From positions 2,294,001 to 2,358,000 of the forward strand of contig NZ_CP041070.1 of the NCBI RefSeq assembly GCF_006459125.1: a stretch of DNA of 64,000 nucleotides, written 5' to 3'. Each line of letters begins with the position of its first letter. Positions within the stretch are counted from its first letter, which is position 1. A model generated the notes under the pieces. That model had not been told where the DNA came from. It saw nothing but the letters and a program-made list of their open reading frames with translations, and searched no databases. Both the position numbers and the translations under genes were made by a program. Positions 1 through 7,687 of this stretch are shown here, piece after piece. The stretch is from Halarcobacter anaerophilus (GTDB taxonomy: Bacteria > Campylobacterota > Campylobacteria > Campylobacterales > Arcobacteraceae).

Positions 1-804
1 TTTTCCCTCATATTTAATAGCATCCAAACTTAGATTTTGTTCATTATATTTATCAAAAATCAACCGGGAAGTTTCATCAATATTTGAAAAAGCATATTTC
101 CAGCCTTTTAATGCCGCCTCTTTAAAAGCCAATACTGTTTGCAGATTATTTTTTACTAAATCTTCATTTGTGATTAAGAAGTCGCTATACATATCAAAAC
201 CGTAATCTTTTGGAGAAAAAATATTATATTTGATATTCATTTTCTTTAGATTATAAGGGGACTTTGAAACATATGCCGACATAATATCGACTTTACCGTT
301 GATTAGATCATTTATATTATGAGTATGTTTTATAAAGTTCAAAGTTTTAAAATCAAGATTTTTTGATTGAAGCATAGCTTTTATCGAGATTTCACTTGCA
401 TCATCAACTGTTGTCATTATTTTTTTGTTTTTAAATTTTTCAATAGAGTCTATACCCGATTTTTTTAAAGATAGAAGAGCTAAAGGAGAATCTTGGAAAA
501 GAGCATATAAAGCAACAACTTTTTTGCCTGCAACCCTGTCAAGAATCAAAGTTTCCCTGGCTATAGAAAAATCTGCTTTTTTTGAGTCTACATCTAAAAC
601 GGCATTTATGCCGAAATGAAAAGGTTTAATAGTAACATCTAAACCGTAATCTTTGAAATAACCTTTCTGTTTTGCTACATAATAACCGGCAAATTGAAAT
701 TGATTGAACCATGAGAGTTGAAGAGTTACTTTCTTTAACTCTTCAGCATTTAAGAAGCTAATTAAAAATAAAAAAATAGTTAAAATATACTTGATTTTAT
801 ACAT
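1..804 (-). CDS. NMT1/THI5-like substrate-binding domain protein (partial, C-terminus outside window)
   Basis: The gene starts at an ATG at 802-804 and is still open at base 1, giving 268 residues. The N-terminus is a signal peptide (MYKIKYILTIFLF... ending near NAEEL). It is followed by the NMT1/THI5 hallmark: LQLSWFNQFQFAGYY at about residues 29-43, a 'GYFKDYGLDV' segment, and a later block on a hydrophobic ligand-binding lobe. Free binding proteins of this family feed pyrimidine-precursor or taurine-like ABC importers. In Campylobacterota the same domain often forms the periplasmic sensor of much longer histidine kinases or diguanylate cyclases. The downstream part is missing here, so either is possible. 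No permease or ATPase gene adjoins it on the upstream side, which slightly favours a sensor. Confidence 0.75.
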   Translation of the reverse strand, partial: MYKIKYILTIFLFLISFLNAEELKKVTLQLSWFNQFQFAGYYVAKQKGYFKDYGLDVTIKPFHFGINAVLDVDSKKADFSIARETLILDRVAGKKVVALYALFQDSPLALLSLKKSGIDSIEKFKNKKIMTTVDDASEISIKAMLQSKNLDFKTLNFIKHTHNINDLINGKVDIMSAYVSKSPYNLKKMNIKYNIFSPKDYGFDMYSDFLITNEDLVKNNLQTVLAFKEAALKGWKYAFSNIDETSRLIFDKYNEQNLSLDAIKYEGK

Positions 805-865
805 ATTAAAAACCTAAAAATAATATTTCCCAATATTATCCAAAGATTCATAAAAGCTGTATTTA

Positions 866-2131
866 TCAGTATTTAATACTTTTTATGGCTTCAATCATTG
901 TTCTAACAACTTTTCTAAGCTCTTCTTCACTTATGATATAAGATACAATAGAGTATATAAGTTTTCCAAAAGGTCTTATCCAGACACCGTGATTAACACA
1001 ATAGTTCTGAATCTCTTCTGCATAAAAGCTCTCTTTTAACTCAATTACGCCTATTACTCCTATATTTCTAATATCTTCTACAAGTTCCAAATCTTTTGCT
1101 TTTTCAAGTTCTTGAGAAAATATTTTTTCAATATTTTGAACTCTTTGCTGCCAAGGTGATTCAAGTAATAAATCTATACTCTCAATAGCAACACTGCATG
1201 CAAGTGGATTTCCCATAAAAGTAGGTCCATGCATTAAAGCGCCTAAAGAAGAATTAGAAATTGTATCACTTATTTTTTTGGTAGTAATCATTGCAGCCAT
1301 CGTCATATAACCGCCTGTCAAACCTTTTCCTACAGTCATAATATCAGGTTTAACCCCTGCCCACTCGCAAGCAAACATCTTACCTGTATGACCAAATCCC
1401 GTTGCTATTTCATCTGCTATCATAATTAAATCGTATTCATCGCAAAGTTCTCTAACTCTTTTTACATATAAAGGATTATAGATTCTCATTCCTCCTGCAC
1501 CTTGAACCACAGGTTCGATAATAATCCCAGCACACTTGGAATGATGAAGTTTTACTTTTTCTTCCAAATCTTTTATCGATTCACTGCAATCTGCATCAAA
1601 TCCCATTTTTGGTGCTTTTGTAAAAATATGTTTAGGTAAATAAGAGCCATAGATAGAGTGCATTGAGTTTTGAGGATCACATACACTCATTGCTGCTAGT
1701 GTATCTCCGTGATAGGCGTGTTCTAAAGCTATAAACTTATATCTTTTTTTTCCTAATGCTTCTTGATACTGTATAGCAGTTTTTAATGCAACTTCAACGG
1801 AAACAGAACCTGAATCACATAAAAATACGCTGTGAAGTCCTGTTAAGTCAACCAATTTTTTAGATAGTATTGCTGCTTTTTCATGGGTTAATCCACCAAA
1901 CATAATATGAGGCATAATCTCAATTTGTTTTTTTAAAGCATTATTTAATTTTTCATTATTATATCCATGAATAGCACTCCACCAAGAACTCATTCCGTCA
2001 ACAAGTTCGAATCCATCTTCTAATATAATTTTTGTTTTATCTGTTTTTTTTACCGCTAAGATAGATGTTTTTGAAGGAAGTGAATTATATGGATGCCAGA
2101 CATACTCTTTGTCTATATCTTGCCAATTCAT
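866..2131 (-). CDS. bioA: adenosylmethionine-8-amino-7-oxononanoate aminotransferase
   Basis: This 421-residue class III PLP aminotransferase carries out the SAM-dependent amination of KAPA to DAPA in biotin synthesis, in the cytoplasm. BioA features are visible: the N-terminal 'YVWHPYNSL' and 'DGMSSWWSAIHGYNN' substrate-side motifs, 'FLCDSGSVSVEVALKTA' at the PLP phosphate-binding turn, 'LEHAYHGDTLAAMSVCDP', 'IIIEPVVQGAGGM', 'IADEIATGFGHTG', and the Schiff-base lysine in 'MTVGKGLTGGYMTMAA'. Length is normal for the family. No other bio gene lies next to it; a putative terminator at 2172-2190 separates it from the gene upstream, so it probably has its own promoter in 2132-2170. Confidence 0.95.
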   Translation of the reverse strand: MNWQDIDKEYVWHPYNSLPSKTSILAVKKTDKTKIILEDGFELVDGMSSWWSAIHGYNNEKLNNALKKQIEIMPHIMFGGLTHEKAAILSKKLVDLTGLHSVFLCDSGSVSVEVALKTAIQYQEALGKKRYKFIALEHAYHGDTLAAMSVCDPQNSMHSIYGSYLPKHIFTKAPKMGFDADCSESIKDLEEKVKLHHSKCAGIIIEPVVQGAGGMRIYNPLYVKRVRELCDEYDLIMIADEIATGFGHTGKMFACEWAGVKPDIMTVGKGLTGGYMTMAAMITTKKISDTISNSSLGALMHGPTFMGNPLACSVAIESIDLLLESPWQQRVQNIEKIFSQELEKAKDLELVEDIRNIGVIGVIELKESFYAEEIQNYCVNHGVWIRPFGKLIYSIVSYIISEEELRKVVRTMIEAIKSIKY

Positions 2132-2171
2132 ATAAATCCTTATATTAATAAATCATAAAAGTATAACTAAA

Positions 2172-2190
2172 AAGCGGTATTTAACCGCTT
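2172..2190 (-). terminator. intrinsic terminator for the 2197-2862 gene
   Basis: A perfect 7-bp stem (AAGCGGT / ACCGCTT) with a 5-nt loop is followed, reading on the minus strand, by TTTTTAG. It sits 7 bases past the stop codon of the membrane protein gene and before bioA. Confidence 0.65.
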
Positions 2191-2196
2191 ATAGTA

Positions 2197-2862
2197 TTAT
2201 TTTTGTTTTTTTAACTCTTTTCTAACTAAAATTGCTCCAAAAGTAATTAGAAAATAGCATAAAAGCTCTGTTCCTTCTTCTATTATAATTTTAACTCTGT
2301 AGACATAATTTACTGCCATAATATCTTTCCATAATGAACCCATTCCTATCAAACGAGAGTAAAAAAGAAGTAATATTGTTCCTATGATTACAACTTTCAT
2401 AGCTCTTATTTCAAGAATGTCAGCCATCTGATTTAAACCTTTTCTCCAATCTTTAAAAGCATAATATAAAGCAGAAAAAGTGACCAACAAAGCAGGAACA
2501 ACCCAAAACCCGTGGTAAACCAAATCAAAAAGAAAATCCAACTCTCTTATAAAAACTACTACAAAAAAGCATCCGATTAAAACGCTTGCTTGTTTTAACT
2601 CTTTTTTTTCAAAAGAGAGTTTAATAAATGAATATATAGTTATTAAAACTAAAAAAAGTTGAGTTATCTCAGTTAGAGTTTGCTCTCCGCTTACTATGCT
2701 AAAGTTAGTTATATAGTGCGCATCTATACGAATAATTCCGTTTACTAAAAGAATTATAAAAATAAGTCCAAGTATAAATTTTAGATTATCTAAAATTATT
2801 GTTTTTGTATTTCTGTTAATTTTTGATGTTATTTCATCATTATTTGAAATGTTTTTCTTCAT
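2197..2862 (-). CDS. hypothetical multi-pass membrane protein
   Basis: I do not recognise this 221-residue protein. A polar N-terminus of about 25 residues is followed by roughly six hydrophobic spans (near residues 29-46, 66-82, 93-109, 121-137, 155-172 and 198-215). Loops are short and charged, with 'FIRELDFLFDLVYHGFW' between spans three and four and 'EEGTELLCYFL' in the last span. The acidic and aromatic residues within membrane spans could be functional. It stands alone between two putatively separate transcription units, so context gives no function. The long AT-rich gap upstream (2863-3065) has a TGTG-repeat tract but no other gene that I can see. Confidence 0.7.
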   Translation of the reverse strand: MKKNISNNDEITSKINRNTKTIILDNLKFILGLIFIILLVNGIIRIDAHYITNFSIVSGEQTLTEITQLFLVLITIYSFIKLSFEKKELKQASVLIGCFFVVVFIRELDFLFDLVYHGFWVVPALLVTFSALYYAFKDWRKGLNQMADILEIRAMKVVIIGTILLLFYSRLIGMGSLWKDIMAVNYVYRVKIIIEEGTELLCYFLITFGAILVRKELKKQK

Positions 2863-3065
2863 TCTGTTTCCCCTTAAAAAATTTTGTGTGTGTGATGTGT
2901 GTGTAAGTTTTAATAAGAGTAGATAAATAATAAATTTATTATTCTACAAAGAAGTCTTATTCTTCATAATATAATCTTTATACTCTTATAGAAATATAAA
3001 AATTATTCTATTTATGGATAATTTTTATAAATAGTTACTAATCTTCATCTATAAAGGTAAAAGTT

Positions 3066-4376
3066 TTATTGAATGTTCTCTCTTATAAGCTCTATGATTT
3101 TTTTGGCACTTTGTTTTGAACCGTATAGTGAACTGTCAAGTGTAAGATGATAATTTGAAGCATCTCTCCACTCTTTATTAGTAAAATGTATACAATAGTT
3201 TGCACGCTCTTTATCTGATTCTTCTAACTCTTTGTTCCCTACAGCAGGAGTTACATGATATTCATTATTTATTTTATTTTTTCTATATTCATCATTGGCA
3301 TGAACAAATATATTTATACAATTTGGGTGATCTTTTAATATAAAGTTTGCACAACGTCCGACTATAACACAAGACTCTTTCATACAGATATCTCTTATAA
3401 TTTTACTTTGTACTAAAAATAAAACATCTTTAGGCGGCAATTCATCATTTACATAAGCGTAGTTTTGTTCATATAAATCATATAATAAAGAGTTTGTAAG
3501 TTTTTGTTCATTTTCCTGAATATAGTCTAAAGTATAACCCGTGTTTTGTGCTGTAAGTTTAATAAGGTCTTTATCATAAAATCCTATATTTAACTCTTTT
3601 GCTATAAGTTTTCCGATTTCATGCCCTCCACTTCCGTACTCTCTTGAAATAGTTATTACAAATTTATTTGTACTTTGCATTTGCACTTTTTCTTCAATAG
3701 TTTCAACTATTGAAGGAGCGAGCCATTTATCTAAAACAGGTAAAGTATTACTAAAAAATCTTATAATTGCACCCACACTCAAAGCAGCTATTATACTACC
3801 TTCTCTAACTCCTTCTAAAGTACCCAATAAAATAAAAGAGCTTGCAGTTCCTATTAGTACCATTGAAGTATCTAATGTTATTTTTACTTTTCCAAACTCT
3901 TTTTTGAATCTATGAATAATGGCTATAACTAAACCGTCAAGAGGCAAATAAGTAAGCCTTGTCTTTATAAGTACAAATATCCCAAATGCCAGAACGACAC
4001 AACCGACTAAACATAAAATAAGCTTTTGAAGATAATTTGCGGGATTTAGATCTGCAAGTAAATACATCGTAATATCAATACAATAACCAAAGACTATAAC
4101 AACGGGAAGTTGTATAAGTTGTGAAAATTTATACTCTTTCCCCAAAACTATCATCTGAAAAAGAATAAATAAAAAGTTAAAAATAATTGTAATTTCACCT
4201 AAAGTAAAAGGTAATTTTAGACTATATACATAAGGTATACATGAAATAGGAGAAACACCCAATTGCGCTCTAACAGACAAAGATACACCTAAAGCCATAA
4301 TAAATAAACCTATAACAAAAACCGACACTCGTTTTACAATATTCGTATTTAATATCTTCTCTTTTTGTAACATCAA
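3066..4376 (-). CDS. fusion of YczE/YitT-type membrane domain with a cytidylate-kinase-like domain
   Basis: This 436-residue protein has two parts. Residues 1-215 form five or six membrane spans of the YczE/DUF6198 type, with 'MALGVSLSVRAQLGVSPISCIPYV' near the start and 'TRLTYLPLDGLVIAI' in the middle. Residues 235-436 are a soluble P-loop kinase of the cytidylate-kinase-like family: 'ISREYGSGGHEIGKLIAKEL' is the nucleotide-binding segment, 'GFYDKDLI' and 'VIVGRCANFIL' follow, and 'DKERANYC' resembles the lid arginines. Both domains are known as separate, sometimes adjacent, proteins in other bacteria; here they share one frame without a break. The substrate is unknown: the free kinase domain may not act on CMP, and the membrane half has no established transport substrate. 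It is a monocistronic gene. Confidence 0.75.
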   Translation of the reverse strand: MMLQKEKILNTNIVKRVSVFVIGLFIMALGVSLSVRAQLGVSPISCIPYVYSLKLPFTLGEITIIFNFLFILFQMIVLGKEYKFSQLIQLPVVIVFGYCIDITMYLLADLNPANYLQKLILCLVGCVVLAFGIFVLIKTRLTYLPLDGLVIAIIHRFKKEFGKVKITLDTSMVLIGTASSFILLGTLEGVREGSIIAALSVGAIIRFFSNTLPVLDKWLAPSIVETIEEKVQMQSTNKFVITISREYGSGGHEIGKLIAKELNIGFYDKDLIKLTAQNTGYTLDYIQENEQKLTNSLLYDLYEQNYAYVNDELPPKDVLFLVQSKIIRDICMKESCVIVGRCANFILKDHPNCINIFVHANDEYRKNKINNEYHVTPAVGNKELEESDKERANYCIHFTNKEWRDASNYHLTLDSSLYGSKQSAKKIIELIRENIQ

Positions 4377-4517
4377 ACTATCTTCTTTCTTCTAATTAAA
4401 CTGTATGGGTATATATCTATTGAAAGTTTTTAATAAATTTCTAATTTCAACACTACACTTTTCGTTAGATTATAATATTAAGTCTTATTACAAACTATTA
4501 GGAAGAAATTTATCTTT

Positions 4518-5603
4518 TTATAATCTCTCTACCCAAAGTTCCAAAGTTCTATCAGGAATAAAATATTTATCTTCGTTTTTGTCTATTAATTCTTTATTAA
4601 AAAGTGTATTAATAGAAGATTGCAAAGTCTGTTTTTTGATATTATACTGCTTTAATATTTCAGTATTAAAAAAACCACTTTTATAGTGTCCCACGATTTT
4701 CAGTGCTGTTTTTTGATTATTGTTTAATGTATCGTAAAGCAACCTAAAACTGCCATCTTTTGAGTTTATAATCTCATCAATAACTTCATCTGTTTTCTCT
4801 TCTGAAATTTTTTCTATCTTATATACATAAAGAAGATGCAAAATATTTTGAATAAGTTTTGTTTCACCTTTTGCTTTTTCATAGATATATTCAATATTTT
4901 TTTTAGAAATTTGCAAATATTTTTTTGCATAAACATATATATCTTCAATCTTTAAAGCTTTTAGTTCAAAATGGTTTGCAAGCTCATAAAGAGGAGCCTT
5001 ATATTCAAAAAAAGAGTTTAGAAGATGCCTTTTTGAGCCTAAAAATATATATGAGATATTTTTTCTGTTTTGAATATAAGTTCTTAAATATGCATCTAAT
5101 TTTATGTCTTTTATAGTAGCTACCTGCTGAAACTCGTCTATTGCCAAAATGATTTGATTTTTCTTTGACAATTCATTAAGAGAGTTAAAAAAATCTTCCA
5201 TCATCTGCTCAAAAGTAAGAGTTACAACAACCGGTTTTAAAGAGTATTTTAAAGTTACAGGATCAATAGTAGGCTCTACTCTAACTCTTTTAAATAAAGA
5301 AGCAAACATTTTTAGGGCACTTTTTAAATCACTCTTTTGTGAATTTGATAAAGCTTTCAATAAAGAATAAGCAAAATCCTCTTTTGATGTAATATCGAAA
5401 ATATCTACATAAATACAAAGATAATCTTTCTTATGAATTTCAAGAAAATAGTTTATAAGAGAACTTTTTCCCATTCTTCTTTTTGAATGTATAAGCATAT
5501 TATTTGAAAAACCTACAAGTTTTTCAATCTCTTTTATCTCTTTATCTCTTCCGTAAAAATGTTCTGTATCACTTATCTTGTCATAAGGAAAAGGTGAAAT
5601 CAT
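4518..5603 (-). CDS. AAA-type ATPase with C-terminal winged helix (ATPase_2-like)
   Basis: This is a 361-residue ATPase of the group first described mainly from Archaea (ATPase_2/STAND-like). 'FYGRDKEIKEIEKL' at residues 17-30 is the typical entry motif. The Walker A is SKRRMGKS (40-47), where serine replaces the usual first glycine. Walker B is 'IILAIDEFQQV' (151-161), and 'YIFLGSKRHLL' is the sensor-1 strand. The last 75 residues read as a winged helix ('KTALKIVGHYKSG... LQSSINTLFNKELI'). Members often pair with nucleases or act alone with unknown partners; no partner adjoins here. Inverted repeats at 5666-5694, just upstream of the start codon, could be an operator. Confidence 0.7.
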   Translation of the reverse strand: MISPFPYDKISDTEHFYGRDKEIKEIEKLVGFSNNMLIHSKRRMGKSSLINYFLEIHKKDYLCIYVDIFDITSKEDFAYSLLKALSNSQKSDLKSALKMFASLFKRVRVEPTIDPVTLKYSLKPVVVTLTFEQMMEDFFNSLNELSKKNQIILAIDEFQQVATIKDIKLDAYLRTYIQNRKNISYIFLGSKRHLLNSFFEYKAPLYELANHFELKALKIEDIYVYAKKYLQISKKNIEYIYEKAKGETKLIQNILHLLYVYKIEKISEEKTDEVIDEIINSKDGSFRLLYDTLNNNQKTALKIVGHYKSGFFNTEILKQYNIKKQTLQSSINTLFNKELIDKNEDKYFIPDRTLELWVERL

Positions 5604-5665
5604 AATATTACCTTTAGTATTTAGTTTTAAGTACTTATAGTATAGTTAAAATATTTTATAAAGTC

Positions 5666-5694
5666 AATACTAATAGTATTTAATTTAAAATACT
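5666..5694. promoter_or_regulatory. nested inverted repeats upstream of the ATPase gene
   Basis: Two overlapping palindromes share AGTATT: AATACT-AAT-AGTATT (5666-5680) and AGTATTT-AATTTA-AAATACT (5675-5694). They lie 63-91 bases upstream of the ATPase start at 5603, in its promoter region, and about 100 bases before the small plus-strand gene at 5797. Repeated half-sites of this kind suit a dimeric repressor, but the region is very AT-rich, so chance is a real alternative. Confidence 0.35.
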
Positions 5695-5796
5695 AATTAA
5701 ATATATTTTTTGATTACAAAAAGGTAACAATAAAGTTTATATAATTTAAGCAAAAACTTGCCATTATTTCATCAAAATTTATTTTGGAGAGCAATA

Positions 5797-6015
5797 ATGT
5801 CTTTTATACCTGTATCTACACAACTTTTAAATGCTATAAAATCAAACAATGTAAATGAAGTAGAAGAGCTGATTTTAAACTCTGATTCAAGAAAAGAGTT
5901 AATAATCGAACATATCTCATATCATGGAAAAGATTTTTTAGTAAATCTTTTACCACAATTTAAAAGTAAAGGTTTAGTTACAAATATCAAAACATTGTTA
6001 AATATCGAAGAGTAA
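5797..6015 (+). CDS. small hypothetical protein, 72 residues
   Basis: The ATG at 5797 is preceded by a good ribosome site (TTTTGGAGAGCAATA). An upstream in-frame non-ATG start at 5758 has no such site, so I chose 5797. The protein is soluble and mostly helical: MSFIPVSTQLLNAIKSNN, then an acidic helix 'VEELILNSDSRKELIIEHI' and 'FLVNLLPQFKSKGLV'. I recognise no family. The stop codon is one base from the stop codon of mgsA on the other strand, so the two genes converge without room for a terminator. Confidence 0.7.
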   Translation: MSFIPVSTQLLNAIKSNNVNEVEELILNSDSRKELIIEHISYHGKDFLVNLLPQFKSKGLVTNIKTLLNIEE

Positions 6016-6016
6016 T

Positions 6017-6433
6017 TTACAATTTTCTATTTTGGTATTTTGACCAATCAGGCAATTCATGAATATACCCCTCAAAAAGAGGAGAAGAGATTATAAAATC
6101 TGCCGTTTGTCGATTTGTAGCTATTGGTATTCTATAAGTATCACATATTCGTCTTAAAGCGGTAATATCAGGTTCATGAGGCTGTTGAGCCATAGGATCT
6201 ACAAAGAAAAACAAAATATCAAGTTTTCCTTCTGCTATCATAGCTCCGATTTGTTGATCACCGCCTAAAGGACCTGATTTCAGACAATGAACTCCAAAAC
6301 CTTTTTCCTGTAATAATCTTCCCGTTGTACCTGTAGCATATATCACATGTTTTTGCAGAGTTCCTTTGTTAAACAAAGCCCACTCAATAATATCATGTTT
6401 TAAATTGTCATGAGCCACTAATGCAATATTCAT
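6017..6433 (-). CDS. mgsA: methylglyoxal synthase
   Basis: This 138-residue enzyme converts dihydroxyacetone phosphate to methylglyoxal and phosphate, a bypass that relieves phosphosugar overload. It shows 'IALVAHDNLKHDIIEWA' at the N-terminus, 'VIYATGTTGRLLQE', the phosphate- and substrate-binding 'SGPLGGDQQIGAMI' with the catalytic aspartate, 'FFFVDPMAQQPHEPDITALRR' shortened here to DPMAQQPHEPD, and 'RIPIATNRQTADFIISSP'. Length is slightly below the roughly 150 of E. coli, which is normal for compact versions. The J-domain gene lies upstream on the same strand with a 53-base gap, so co-transcription is possible. Confidence 0.95.
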   Translation of the reverse strand: MNIALVAHDNLKHDIIEWALFNKGTLQKHVIYATGTTGRLLQEKGFGVHCLKSGPLGGDQQIGAMIAEGKLDILFFFVDPMAQQPHEPDITALRRICDTYRIPIATNRQTADFIISSPLFEGYIHELPDWSKYQNRKL

Positions 6434-6486
6434 TCTTAACCTTTTGTTTCTTTTATTTTAACATAATTAATTCTAAAAAAGAGCTG

Positions 6487-7008
6487 CTATTTCTTAAGCA
6501 AAATATCTCTGGCTTCAGTAATTTTTATAAACATTTCATGACTTCCTCCAACATCAGGATGTGTTGTTTTTACAACCTTTCTAAAAGCCGCTTTTATTTG
6601 AGATACGTTAAGAGTTCCTTCTATTGGCAAAGACAATAATTTTCGATATTCTCTTTGACTTTGCTCATTTAAATTTATTTGATTTTCTCTTTTTCTTTTA
6701 TTGTGATTATGGATATCTTCATAAAATTGTTTTTGTGATTTTCGCTGTTTTTCAAAAGAGTTTCTAAGTAAAAAAGCTTGTTTTTCTTCCCATATTTGCT
6801 CACTCATAACAATACAAGCAGCAAAACTAATCTCTCCTTTAGTACAAAGTTCATCTAAACAAAAAGGACCAACCATCTCATAAGGTTCATCTAAATATGC
6901 AGTATTAGTTTCAAAATTGATTTCACCGATTGTAACAAAATCTCGAACACAAAGGTCACTATTGAAAATAATAAAATCTTCTTCTAGATACTGCTTATAC
7001 TTCTGCAT
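6487..7008 (-). CDS. C-terminal J-domain protein
   Basis: This is a 173-residue protein with a J-domain at its C-terminus rather than its N-terminus (about residues 118-173). The HPD tripeptide appears in 'VKTTHPDVGGSHEMF', followed by 'KITEARDILLKK'. The first 90 residues are unlike DnaJ; they contain 'CVRDFVTIGEINFETNTAYLDEPYE' (see residues 21-45) and a charged linker with many K, R, Q and N. J-domains stimulate Hsp70 ATPase activity, so this is probably a specialised co-chaperone; the N-terminal part would select the client. It lacks the G/F region and zinc finger of true DnaJ. Confidence 0.8.
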   Translation of the reverse strand: MQKYKQYLEEDFIIFNSDLCVRDFVTIGEINFETNTAYLDEPYEMVGPFCLDELCTKGEISFAACIVMSEQIWEEKQAFLLRNSFEKQRKSQKQFYEDIHNHNKRKRENQINLNEQSQREYRKLLSLPIEGTLNVSQIKAAFRKVVKTTHPDVGGSHEMFIKITEARDILLKK

Positions 7009-7143
7009 GGTAAGCCCTTTTTATAGTATTGATTTTAACTATGCAAGAAGTGTGCGATTGATATATTATTTTTGTTTTTTTGAAAGTTATTTTTCCTAAT
7101 AAGTCTACATTATTAAAACTCTTATTAGCTTATCTTTTTTATA

Positions 7144-7317
7144 TTATATTCTACTTGTCCAATAATCTGGTTTTCTATTTAATTGCATCACAGCTAAGAT
7201 TATTATTTGATTTTCTTTTTTGTAATATATGATTCCAAAAGGAAATCTATTTATCAAACATCTTCTTATATCTCCCTCTAATATTTGCCAAGCCTTAGGA
7301 TGAAATAAATAAGTCAT
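7144..7317 (-). pseudogene. ParE/RelE-family toxin remnant with internal deletion
   Basis: This 57-codon frame starts at 7317, directly after the antitoxin stop codon. Residues 1-7 (MTYLFHP) match the usual start of ParE toxins of this type. Residues 8-57 (KAWQILEGDIRRCLINRFPF, then GIIYYKKENQ, ILAVMQLNRKPDYW) match the second half of such toxins, including the conserved 'IRRCL..RFPFGIIY' core. The long helical hairpin that normally lies between (about 40 residues) is missing, yet the frame is kept. Family toxins run to about 95-100 residues. The deletion probably arose by recombination at the repeated 'HP' codon context and likely inactivates the toxin; a short functional variant cannot be excluded. 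Confidence 0.7.
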
Positions 7318-7551
7318 TTAAAATTTTAATCTTTGAGATATTTTTTTAAATACTTCATCCCCTGCTACCAAAGTAACATTTCCAGAGTCAATCTCTTCTT
7401 TCCTTTTTCGAACCTCTTTTATCCACAAATCATCTATTGATTTATCTGTTGGAGATATACTTTTTAGTATCTTATCTACTATCTGAGTTTTAATATCAAT
7501 AGGGAGGGTATCTATTTCATCAAAAAGCTCTTTTTGTGATAATGCTGTCAT
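7318..7551 (-). CDS. addiction module antitoxin (PF09720-like)
   Basis: This 77-residue protein resembles the 'addiction module component' antitoxins that pair with ParE-like toxins. The N-terminal 'ELFDEIDTLPIDIKTQIVDKILKS' helix is typical, followed by 'DDLWIKEVRKRKEEIDSGNV' and 'VAGDEVFKKI'. The cognate toxin frame begins at the very next base after its stop. Since that toxin has lost its central part, this antitoxin may be an orphan kept as a regulator, or for protection against related toxins. The upstream gap to 7687 contains the purH terminator and presumably the promoter. Confidence 0.8.
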   Translation of the reverse strand: MTALSQKELFDEIDTLPIDIKTQIVDKILKSISPTDKSIDDLWIKEVRKRKEEIDSGNVTLVAGDEVFKKISQRLKF

Positions 7552-7649
7552 ATAAACTCCTGTATTTTATGTATTTAATGATTATATCATATTTTAAAGA
7601 AACAATTAAATCCTAAAAAAAATCAAAATAGAAAAAAGTTTATAAAGAA

Positions 7650-7671
7650 AGATTGTGTAGAAAATCAATCT
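7650..7671 (-). terminator. intrinsic terminator of purH
   Basis: On the minus strand a 6-bp stem AGATTG / CAATCT with a 10-nt loop is followed by TTCTTT, 17 bases after the purH stop codon. The stem is short, so strength is uncertain. Confidence 0.45.
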
Positions 7672-7687
7672 CCCTTTAATTTATTTT

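Noticed and set aside
2880-2910. TGTG repeat tract as a phase-variable promoter
   Set aside because: The tract is short and interrupted (TGTGTGTGTGATGTGTGTG); no promoter boxes around it can be recognised, and I have no second allele for comparison.
7096-7128. Terminator between the toxin remnant and the J-domain gene
   Set aside because: CTAATAAG/CTTATTAG forms a stem, but the T-run follows on the plus strand, where no gene precedes; kept out for lack of direction.
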